Positions 7,673 to 13,666 of a stretch of DNA of 17,299 bases are shown here, piece after piece. Each line of letters begins with the position of its first letter. Positions within the stretch are counted from its first letter, which is position 1. Below the pieces are notes generated by a model. That model saw only the letters and a list, made by a program, of their open reading frames with translations. It had not been told where the DNA came from and did not search any database. The DNA lies in assembly GCA_036265675.1 (NCBI GenBank), contig DATAOP010000072.1:1-17299 (forward strand), read 5' to 3'. Origin of the DNA: VRUE01 sp036265675. GTDB taxonomy: Bacteria > Actinomycetota > Thermoleophilia > Solirubrobacterales > 70-9. The translations under genes were made by a program, and so were the position numbers.

Positions 7673-8038
7673 ATGCCGAGCGAGCGCACCCTGAAACTGG
7701 CTGCGATCGGGACGGTCGCCGGCGTCTTCAGCGGCCTGTTCGGGGTCGGCGGAGGGACCGTGATCGTTCCCCTGCTGATTCTGTGGTTCGGCTACGGCGA
7801 GCGCCTCGCCACCGGCACGAGCCTCGGCGCGATCTTCATCATCGGCCTCCTCGGCACCATCGCCCAGGGGGGGATCTACGGCAACGTCCACGTCGCGACC
7901 GGCCTCGTCCTGACCGTCCCCGCGATCCTCGGCGTCGTCCTCGGCACCGAGATCCAGCAGCGGATCCCTCAGCGCGCCGTCTCGTTGCTGTTCGCCGCGC
8001 TCCTGATCGCGATCGCGATCGAGCTGATAATTCCGTGA
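7673..8038 (+). CDS. TauE/SafE-family permease, N-terminal half-protein
   Basis: A 121-residue, very hydrophobic protein with about four membrane helices, corresponding to one repeat of the TauE/SafE (TSUP, formerly DUF81) family. Family members export or import small organic or inorganic anions such as sulfite, sulfoacetate or thiosulfate-like compounds. The hallmark Gly-rich helix GVFSGLFGVGGG lies at 17-28. Full-length members are about 250 residues with two such repeats; here the second repeat is encoded by the next gene. The two probably assemble as a heterodimer. The ATG at 7673 follows TAGTAT by 7 nt and looks leaderless. The substrate is unknown. Confidence 0.88.
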   Translation: MPSERTLKLAAIGTVAGVFSGLFGVGGGTVIVPLLILWFGYGERLATGTSLGAIFIIGLLGTIAQGGIYGNVHVATGLVLTVPAILGVVLGTEIQQRIPQRAVSLLFAALLIAIAIELIIP

Positions 8039-8122
8039 GCGCGGAGCGAGCAAGCGTCGATCTCCGGTTCCTCGCGCCGCGAGCGAAGCGCGAACCATTT
8101 ATGCGAAGCACGGAGCCGACCC
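8039..8122 (+). other. 84-bp gap between permease halves with a hairpin
   Basis: This spacer contains no stop in the frame shared by both halves, but its codon pattern is unlike a gene here: third positions are about 70% G/C and it includes a TTA codon. An imperfect hairpin pairs GGTTC (8066-8070) with GAACC (8092-8096), with a further 4-bp GCGC stem inside. The repeated GAGCG/AAGCG wording resembles extragenic repeat sequence. ACGGAG 7 nt before ATG 8123 could serve as its ribosome site. Confidence 0.45.
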
Positions 8123-8530
8123 ATGAATGAGGTCCTTGCGGCGCTGATCGCGCTCGCGGGCGGCCTTGCCGGCGGCCTCGTCGGCGTCGGTGGCGGCGTC
8201 CTCTTCGTCCCGGCGCTGGCGATCTTCATCGGCCTTTCCCAGGTCGAGGCCGAGTCGACCTCGCTGATGATGATCGTCATCGTCGCCGCGGTCGGCGCCT
8301 ACCGGCAGTACGGCCACGGGAACCTCAAAATCCGCGACGCCCTCCTGATCGGCGTCCTCTCGCCGGTCGGGGTAGTGATCGGGGTGGTGGCCTCGAACGC
8401 GGTCTCGCAACGGGTGCTGGAACTCTGCTTCGCCGCGCTGGCGCTGTTCGTCGCGTACACGCTCGTGCGCCGCGCGCTGACAGCCGAGGAGGATTCTCAG
8501 CCTTCCCGCGAGTCGGAGTCCCCTCTGTAG
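8123..8530 (+). CDS. TauE/SafE-family permease, C-terminal half-protein
   Basis: A 135-residue membrane protein with about four helices, the second TauE/SafE repeat. It carries its own Gly-rich signature, GGLVGVGGGVLFVP near residues 18-30, and the STSLMMIVIVAAVGAYRQY block, followed by a short charged cytoplasmic tail. It starts with ATG 8123, preceded by a usable ACGGAG site. It is in the same reading frame as the first half, exactly 150 codons downstream, separated by one TGA and a non-coding-like spacer. Both genes look intact and non-degraded, so a working two-subunit transporter is more likely than a pseudogene. Its stop TAG forms the first three bases of the next gene's -10. Confidence 0.88.
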   Translation: MNEVLAALIALAGGLAGGLVGVGGGVLFVPALAIFIGLSQVEAESTSLMMIVIVAAVGAYRQYGHGNLKIRDALLIGVLSPVGVVIGVVASNAVSQRVLELCFAALALFVAYTLVRRALTAEEDSQPSRESESPL

Positions 8531-8533
8531 TCT
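8528..8533 (+). promoter_or_regulatory. Candidate -10 for leaderless PAC2 gene
   Basis: TAGTCT fits TANNNT, lies 6 nt before GTG 8540, and includes the upstream permease gene's stop codon. No Shine-Dalgarno is present between the two genes. Confidence 0.5.
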
Positions 8534-8539
8534 CAATCT

Positions 8540-9400
8540 GTGGAATCGCTCAGCTGGGAGACCGACGTCCCGTCGCTCCGCTCCCCGATCCTCGTCTGCA
8601 GCTTCAGGGGCTGGAACGACGCCGCCGGCGCCGCCTCGACCGCCCTCGCCGCCCTCGCATCCGAATTCGAGGCCGAGCTGATCGCCCGCGTCGACCCCGA
8701 GGAGTACTTCGACTTCCAGGAGACGCGGCCGACCATCACCCTCAGCGAGGGTCAGGCCCGCCACATCGAGTGGCCGCAGAACAACCTGATCTCGGCGCCG
8801 GTCCCAGCTGCCGAGCGCGACCTGGTGCTGCTCGACGGGACCGAGCCCAACCTGCGCTGGCGCACCTTCTCGGAGACGATCGCGACCGCCGCCGACGCGC
8901 TCGGAGTCGAGATGGTGGTGACGATGGGGGCGCTGATCGCCGAGGTCTCCCACACCCTGCCGGTGCCGATCACGGGGCTCGCCTCCGACCCGGAGCTGGT
9001 CGAGGACCTCGAACTCCAGCGCTCGACCTATGAAGGCCCGACCGGGATCGTCGGCGTGCTGCACGACTGCTGCAACCAGGTCGGGATCACGTCCGCCTCG
9101 CTCTGGGCGGCAGTGCCGCACTACGTCGCCGCGGTTCCCAACCCGAAGGCCGGCCTGGCGCTTCTGCGCCGGCTCGAGGGACTGACCGGGATCGCGGTCG
9201 AGGCACACGAACTCGAGGAGGAAGCGGACAGCTACGAGGAGCAGATCGGCCGCGCCGTCGCCGCCAACCCGGAGATCGCCGAACTTGTCGAGCGGATCGA
9301 GGCCGAGCAGGTCGAGCAGCTCGGCGAGGGCGAGGACCTGCCCTCCGCCGACTCGATCGCGCGCGAGTTCCAGCGCTTCCTGCGCCAGCAGGGCAACTGA
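8540..9400 (+). CDS. PAC2-family protein (proteasome assembly chaperone-like)
   Basis: A 286-residue soluble protein of the PAC2 family (COG2047 type), common in proteasome-bearing actinobacteria and in archaea. The N-terminal CSFRGWNDAAGAAS block, the central VVTMGALIAEVSHT segment and the later GPTGIVGVLHDCC and SLWAAVPHYVAAVPNPKA blocks follow the family order. The C-terminal 70 residues are acidic and helical (many Glu). Eukaryotic and archaeal relatives help assemble the 20S proteasome; the bacterial role is not firmly established, so function here is inferred by family only. The GTG start at 8540 is supported by the TAGTCT hexamer. It converges on the helicase-nuclease gene with a 10-bp gap. 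Confidence 0.92.
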   Translation: MESLSWETDVPSLRSPILVCSFRGWNDAAGAASTALAALASEFEAELIARVDPEEYFDFQETRPTITLSEGQARHIEWPQNNLISAPVPAAERDLVLLDGTEPNLRWRTFSETIATAADALGVEMVVTMGALIAEVSHTLPVPITGLASDPELVEDLELQRSTYEGPTGIVGVLHDCCNQVGITSASLWAAVPHYVAAVPNPKAGLALLRRLEGLTGIAVEAHELEEEADSYEEQIGRAVAANPEIAELVERIEAEQVEQLGEGEDLPSADSIAREFQRFLRQQGN

Positions 9401-9410
9401 GCCGGCGCGC

Positions 9411-12272
9411 TCAGCTCTCGGCGGCGGGGCAGATCAGCCGGTAGTCGCACCAGCTGCAGACGGCCGGCGAGGGACGCGGCTCGAAGTCCTGGCCGAGGAT
9501 CCCCTCGCCGACCTCGAGCACGGTGCGCTCGACCCGCTCGGCATCGTCGGGCTTGGTCGGCGCCGCGACCTTCTCGGCGTCGAGCACGTAGTAGTAACTG
9601 CCGTGGGCGGCCTCGATCTCCCATGCCTCGCGAGCGGCGAGCCGATAGAGAGCGAGCTGGAGGTCGCTCTCGAGGTCCGACTCCGACTTGCGCTCGCCGG
9701 TCTTGTAGTCGATCAGCTCGTGCTCGCCGTCGGGAAGGCGGTCGACCCGGTCGACCCGGCCGCGGACGTGATGGTCGCCGATCCTGATGTCGAACTTGCG
9801 CTCGAGCCAGACCGGTTCGCCCTCGGCGCCGCCCTCGCGCTCGCAGTAGAGGCGGAGCGCCTCGCGGGCACGCTCGCGGTACTGGAGCTCGTCGTCGCTG
9901 GTCCCGAAACCGCTGCGGCGCCAGCCGGCCTCGAACAGCGCCATCAGCCGCTCGAGGTCGTCCTCGCCCGCGCTCGGCTCCTTGTGGAAGCGCTCGAGGA
10001 CGTTGTGGATCAGGATCCCGAAGCGCTGGTTGATCGTCGGCTCCTGGGGGATCCCGAAGACGCGCGCGAACTTGTACTTCAGCGGGCAGGTCAGGTAGAG
10101 GTCGAGGTCCGACGCCGAGAGGCTGAGGGCGCCGTCGCCGCGGCGCGGGATGAAGGCCTCGAGCGAGGGCTCCTGGCGTGCACCGATCAACTTGCGGCGG
10201 CCCCTGCGCCGGCGCTCGGTGTCGAGCAGGTAGGAGTCGAGCGCGGAGGCGTCGAGCTCGGCCTGCTGCTCCGGCGTCGCAACCTGGCGCAGGAGCCCGT
10301 TGACGGCGTCCACTGCCTGCTCCGCCAGCTGCTCGTCTCCGGGGCGCTGGGCGAGGGCCGCCAGCTTCAGCAGCTCGAGGAAGCGAGCGACCGCGCGGTT
10401 GACGTCGACCGCGGTGTCCAGCCGCGGCTCCGAGAGCTGCCGTCCCGCCTTCCAGGACTCCTCGAGCACCTCCTCGCGCAGGGTCCGGTAGGTGGCGTGG
10501 AGGCCCTCGGCGGGCCCGAACAGCTCCTCGGCGTGGCGCTCCTCCTTGCCGCCGGCGGCGGCCAGCGCGCCGGTGTAGAAGGGCGAGGGCCGGACCTCGC
10601 CGCCGTCGTCGCGCTCGATTCTGGAGAGGACCAGGCCCGACCGCGCCGGCCGGCCGATCCGGTCGGCCGCGTCGTCCTGCTCGAGCCCGAGGACGAAGGC
10701 GTGGTCAAAGCCCATTCCCTTGGCGGCATCGCGGGCGAGGCCCTGGACCGAGTTCGGCGCCGGCGGCTCGGACACCCCGGCCGGCTCGACGCCGGCCTCG
10801 GCGACGGCGCTGAGGTGGCGGACGAAGTCGCGGGTCGAGCCGTGCGGCTCGCGGCGGGCCCAGGCGGTGGCGAGCTCGGCCAGCCGCGAGAGTCCGAGCA
10901 GCCGCTCCGCGACCTCGGGCTGGGCCGCGTACAGCCGCTGGCGCCTGATCCCGACCCGCTCGATCAGGCGACGGACGAAGACGTCGGCGCGCCGTTCCTC
11001 CATCGCCGCCGAGGCTTCACCGTAGAGCTTGAGGAAGTCCTGGATCCGCTCGCGCGCCTCGGGCGGGATACGCGGGCTCTCGAGCGCCGCCTCGCAGGCG
11101 GAGACCATGTCGAGCTTGCGGCGCCGGGCGATCGTCGTCAGCCGCGCGAGGTCGGCGGGGGGGAGCTCGATCGGCGGCCGCGTCAGCGCCCGCGCCGCCG
11201 CCGCCGAGTCGGCCGGGTCGGCGAGGACCCGCAGCCAAGCGATCGCGTCGCGGACCTCGGGGCGCTGGAAGAGCGCCGCCGGGCCGGAGAGGTGGAACGG
11301 GATCCCGCGCTCCTCCATCGCCGCCGCCACCGGCCCGCCCCGCAGCCCGGGGTCGCCGATCAGGACGCAGACGTCGTCGGGCCGGTCCCCACGGGAGAGC
11401 AGCGACTCGACCTCGCGGGCGACCGCCTGTGCCTGGGCGCGCTCGTTGGCGCAGCGCCAGAACCGGATCTCCGGATCGCGGAACAGGTGCTCGAGGCGGA
11501 TCACGTCGCCCTCGGGATGGACCTCGCGGTACCAGCCGCCGAGATCGTCGGCCCGGGTGGGCTCGAGTGCGTAGAGGTGGTTCGCGTTCTCGCCGGCGAG
11601 CGCCGCCAGCAGCGCCCGCTGGGCGATGGTCGTGTCCTCGAGCTCGTCGACCATCACGTGGGTGAAGCGCTCGGCGAGCGCGGCGCGGACGTCCTCGCGC
11701 TCAGCCTGAATGCGGTTGAGGGTGAGGAAGACGTCGCCGCGGTCGAGATTGCAGGTCGCGGCGATGATCCGGTCGTGGGCGGCGACGAGGTCCGCAAGTT
11801 CGGGCCCTGGCGCCTCGGCGCCCGCCTTGAGCGCGTCGATCCGCGCCAGCAGCCGCGCCAGCAGGCCGGCCGGGTTGCCGCGGATCTCGTGGCCGCGGAG
11901 CGGCAGCTCGTCGACGCGGTCGAGCAGCATCGCCAGCCGCTCGGCCGGCCCGAGCACGTCGAAGAACGGGTCGAGCCCGGCGGCGTCGGAGTGCTCGCGC
12001 AGTAGCCGTTCGCCGATTGCGTCCCAGGTCCCGACCCAGAGCTCGCCGTAGGGGCCCTCGAGCAGCGATTCCGCGCCGCTGCGAAGCCGCTCCGCTCCGG
12101 GCCTCGTCGCGGCGATCAGGAGCACCCGGTCCGGTTCGGCCTCGCCGTCGGCGGCGAGCCGCGCCAGGCGCCGGGCGAGGGCCTCGCTCTTGCCGCTGCC
12201 GGGCTCGCCCAGAAGCAGCAGCGGCCCCTCGGCATGGCGAATCGCAGCCTCCTGTCCGGACGTCCCGTCCAT
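9411..12272 (-). CDS. UvrD/AddB-like helicase with C-terminal Fe-S PD-(D/E)XK nuclease
   Basis: A 953-residue protein of the superfamily-1 helicase/RecB-type nuclease class, probably acting in double-strand-break end processing. The N-terminus has a good Walker A, GEPGSGKS at 22-29, and a motif II-like VDELEDTT at 208-215. Other helicase motifs look worn: the usual GDxxQSIY stretch is replaced by YALEPTRADDLGG near 234, and motif V reads AAKGMGFDHAFVLGLE near 515. The C-terminus is an intact nuclease: LIDYKTG (about residue 854) preceded by an Arg/Asp motif (RGRVDRVD), framed by Cys in LTCPLKYKF (about 727) and C-x2-C-x5-C in CSWCDYRLICP (about 937-946), the Fe-S arrangement of AddB/AdnB. No partner subunit lies beside it. 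The ATG at 12272 is preceded at 6 nt by TAGCGT. Confidence 0.9.
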   Translation of the reverse strand: MDGTSGQEAAIRHAEGPLLLLGEPGSGKSEALARRLARLAADGEAEPDRVLLIAATRPGAERLRSGAESLLEGPYGELWVGTWDAIGERLLREHSDAAGLDPFFDVLGPAERLAMLLDRVDELPLRGHEIRGNPAGLLARLLARIDALKAGAEAPGPELADLVAAHDRIIAATCNLDRGDVFLTLNRIQAEREDVRAALAERFTHVMVDELEDTTIAQRALLAALAGENANHLYALEPTRADDLGGWYREVHPEGDVIRLEHLFRDPEIRFWRCANERAQAQAVAREVESLLSRGDRPDDVCVLIGDPGLRGGPVAAAMEERGIPFHLSGPAALFQRPEVRDAIAWLRVLADPADSAAAARALTRPPIELPPADLARLTTIARRRKLDMVSACEAALESPRIPPEARERIQDFLKLYGEASAAMEERRADVFVRRLIERVGIRRQRLYAAQPEVAERLLGLSRLAELATAWARREPHGSTRDFVRHLSAVAEAGVEPAGVSEPPAPNSVQGLARDAAKGMGFDHAFVLGLEQDDAADRIGRPARSGLVLSRIERDDGGEVRPSPFYTGALAAAGGKEERHAEELFGPAEGLHATYRTLREEVLEESWKAGRQLSEPRLDTAVDVNRAVARFLELLKLAALAQRPGDEQLAEQAVDAVNGLLRQVATPEQQAELDASALDSYLLDTERRRRGRRKLIGARQEPSLEAFIPRRGDGALSLSASDLDLYLTCPLKYKFARVFGIPQEPTINQRFGILIHNVLERFHKEPSAGEDDLERLMALFEAGWRRSGFGTSDDELQYRERAREALRLYCEREGGAEGEPVWLERKFDIRIGDHHVRGRVDRVDRLPDGEHELIDYKTGERKSESDLESDLQLALYRLAAREAWEIEAAHGSYYYVLDAEKVAAPTKPDDAERVERTVLEVGEGILGQDFEPRPSPAVCSWCDYRLICPAAES

Positions 12273-12303
12273 GCTTCAACGCTAGCGACATAGCATGGGC
12301 GCG
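12273..12303. promoter_or_regulatory. 31-bp divergent double promoter (helicase-nuclease / phosphatase)
   Basis: The minus strand has TAGCGT at 12284-12279, 6 nt before the helicase ATG. The plus strand has TAGCAT at 12291-12296, 7 nt before the phosphatase ATG at 12304. The two hexamers face away from each other with only 6 bp between them. Neither gene has a Shine-Dalgarno, so both are likely leaderless and compete for polymerase. Confidence 0.5.
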
Positions 12304-13116
12304 ATGGACGTCCTGTCCGCAGATTGGCGGGGAATCTGCCGCCGGATCGTCGCTGAGCAGCGCCGGATCTTCGACGCGGCGCCCGGAATCGAGGAGCGGA
12401 CCGTGTACGAGGGGGTCGGCGAGGGCGGCGACCGCGCGCTCGCAATCGACCGCCGCTGCGAGGACGTCGTCTTCGCCGAGCTCGAGCGGCTGGCCGCGGA
12501 CGGCGCCTCGTTCGTCGCCGTCTCCGAGGAGCGAGGAGAGGTGTCGTTCGGAGAGGGCGGCGAGGATCGGGTCGTGATCGACCCGATCGACGGCTCGCTC
12601 AACGCGCGCCGCACCCTCCCGTCGCACAGCCTCAGCATCGCCGTCGCCTCGGGGCCGTCGATGGCCGACGTCGAGTTCGGCTTCGTCCACGACTTCGGCG
12701 CCGGCGAGGAGTTCGTCGCCGAGCGCGGGGCGGGCGCGATCCTCGATGGCGAGCCGATTGCAGTCGGCCCCGATCGCGAGAAGCTCGAGGTGCTCGGGAT
12801 CGAGTCCGCCGCGCCGCGCTGGGCGCTTCCCGCCCTCGAGGCGCTCGACGGGCGGGTATACAGGGTCCGGATCGTCGGCTCGATCGCGATCACCGCGAGC
12901 TATGTCGCCGCCGGCCGCTTCGACGCGATGCTGAGCCTCCGCCCCTGCCGGTCGGTCGACATCGCCGCCGCCCAGCTGATCGTCGCCGAGGCGGGCGGGC
13001 GCGTCGCGTTCGGCCCGCTCGAGCCAGGGGAGGCCGATCTCGGAATCGACGCCCGCTACCCCGTGGCGCTCGCCGCGGGCGAGGATTCCCTCGCCATGGT
13101 CCGCGCCTGCCTGTAA
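12304..13116 (+). CDS. Inositol monophosphatase-family phosphatase
   Basis: A 270-residue Mg-dependent, lithium-sensitive-type sugar phosphatase fold. Members hydrolyse inositol phosphates, fructose 1,6-bisphosphate, histidinol phosphate or PAP. Metal ligands are recognisable: Glu75/Glu76 in SEERG, Asp93 and Asp96 in DPIDGSLN, and Asp219 in the RSVDIAAAQLIVAEAGG motif, where the usual Trp before Asp is Val. These changes from the classical DGTxNF and WDxAAG wording leave the substrate open; inositol-1-phosphate or FBP are the main options. The ATG at 12304 was preferred over an in-frame ATG at 12295, because TAGCAT ends 7 nt before 12304 and the 12295 codon overlaps that hexamer. Confidence 0.9.
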   Translation: MDVLSADWRGICRRIVAEQRRIFDAAPGIEERTVYEGVGEGGDRALAIDRRCEDVVFAELERLAADGASFVAVSEERGEVSFGEGGEDRVVIDPIDGSLNARRTLPSHSLSIAVASGPSMADVEFGFVHDFGAGEEFVAERGAGAILDGEPIAVGPDREKLEVLGIESAAPRWALPALEALDGRVYRVRIVGSIAITASYVAAGRFDAMLSLRPCRSVDIAAAQLIVAEAGGRVAFGPLEPGEADLGIDARYPVALAAGEDSLAMVRACL

Positions 13117-13154
13117 CTCCTCGCCGGGCCGCGTTTACAAACGTCTGTTCGCTC

Positions 13155-13175
13155 AGAACATACGTTCGCTACACT
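13155..13175 (+). promoter_or_regulatory. LexA (SOS) box and -10 upstream of the basic-protein gene
   Basis: AGAACATACGTTCG at 13155-13168 differs at its first base from the CGAAC-N4-GTTCG core used by LexA in Gram-positive bacteria, and its inner ATAC fits the preferred RNRY. A candidate -10, TACACT (13170-13175), follows after one base, so the box lies in the -35/-10 spacer where repression is expected. Larger symmetry surrounds it: GTTCGCT occurs at 13147 and 13164, and GTTCGC (13164-13169) pairs with GCGAAC (13177-13182). Confidence 0.55.
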
Positions 13176-13218
13176 CGCGAACCTCCCAACCCCTGAAATC
13201 TCTCCGAAAGGCTCCCAC

Positions 13219-13656
13219 ATGCCGACCCAGAGCAAAAGCACCGAATCGAAGTCGACCAAGGCCCGGACGACGGCCAACGGCGCCGTCCAGACTTCTTCCT
13301 CCCGCGCCGAGCGCGCCCGGTCCGCTGCCGAAGCCGTCGTCGACGTTCCCGTCGGCGTCGTCCTCGAGGTCAGCGATCGCGTCGCCGACCTGGTCGAACC
13401 GTTCACCGGCCGCGACTCCGCCGAGAAACAGCTGAAGTCCTACCGGACCAGCCTCCGCCGCTCGGTCAAGCGCAGTGAGCGCCGCGGCCACACCGCCCGC
13501 CGCAAGGCGACGACCGAAGCGCGCAAGACCCGCAACCGGGTCGAGCGCGAGGCCCGCAAGCGGCGCCGCGAGGTCGAGACGAGCCTGAAACAGAACCGCA
13601 AGGACGTCGAGCAGCGCGTCCGCAGGGTCAGCGAGCAGCTCTCCTCGCTGCGCTAG
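13219..13656 (+). CDS. Small, very basic helical protein of unknown function
   Basis: A 145-residue protein not recognised as a named family. Residues 1-38 are polar and low-complexity (Ser/Thr/Lys). Residues 39-66 form a conserved-looking hydrophobic stretch (VPVGVVLEVSDRVADLVEPF). The remainder is a long Arg/Lys-rich helix with coiled-coil character (RKARK, KRRREVE, QRVRRV). Such a tail suits nucleic-acid or polyanion binding, but this is inference. The ATG at 13219 is preceded by GAAAGG about 9 nt upstream, a normal ribosome site, and the transcript should have a leader of about 35 nt. The LexA-like operator upstream suggests DNA-damage control. It converges on the secreted-protein gene with a 10-bp gap. 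Confidence 0.75.
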   Translation: MPTQSKSTESKSTKARTTANGAVQTSSSRAERARSAAEAVVDVPVGVVLEVSDRVADLVEPFTGRDSAEKQLKSYRTSLRRSVKRSERRGHTARRKATTEARKTRNRVEREARKRRREVETSLKQNRKDVEQRVRRVSEQLSSLR

Positions 13657-13666
13657 TAGTTCCTTC

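Noticed and set aside
8036..8122. Programmed TGA readthrough (or selenocysteine) joining the two permease halves
   Set aside because: The spacer has poor codon bias with a TTA codon and the second half has its own ATG and ribosome site. No selenocysteine-insertion hairpin was recognised. Kept only as an alternative.
9285..12005. A 906-residue open frame on the plus strand opposite the helicase-nuclease gene
   Set aside because: It is the antisense shadow of a high-GC gene. Its translation is low-complexity and has no motifs, whereas the minus strand encodes Walker A, the nuclease and Fe-S motifs.
12295..12303. ATG at 12295 as the phosphatase start
   Set aside because: It overlaps the TAGCAT hexamer that would start transcription at 12304, and the three added residues match nothing typical.
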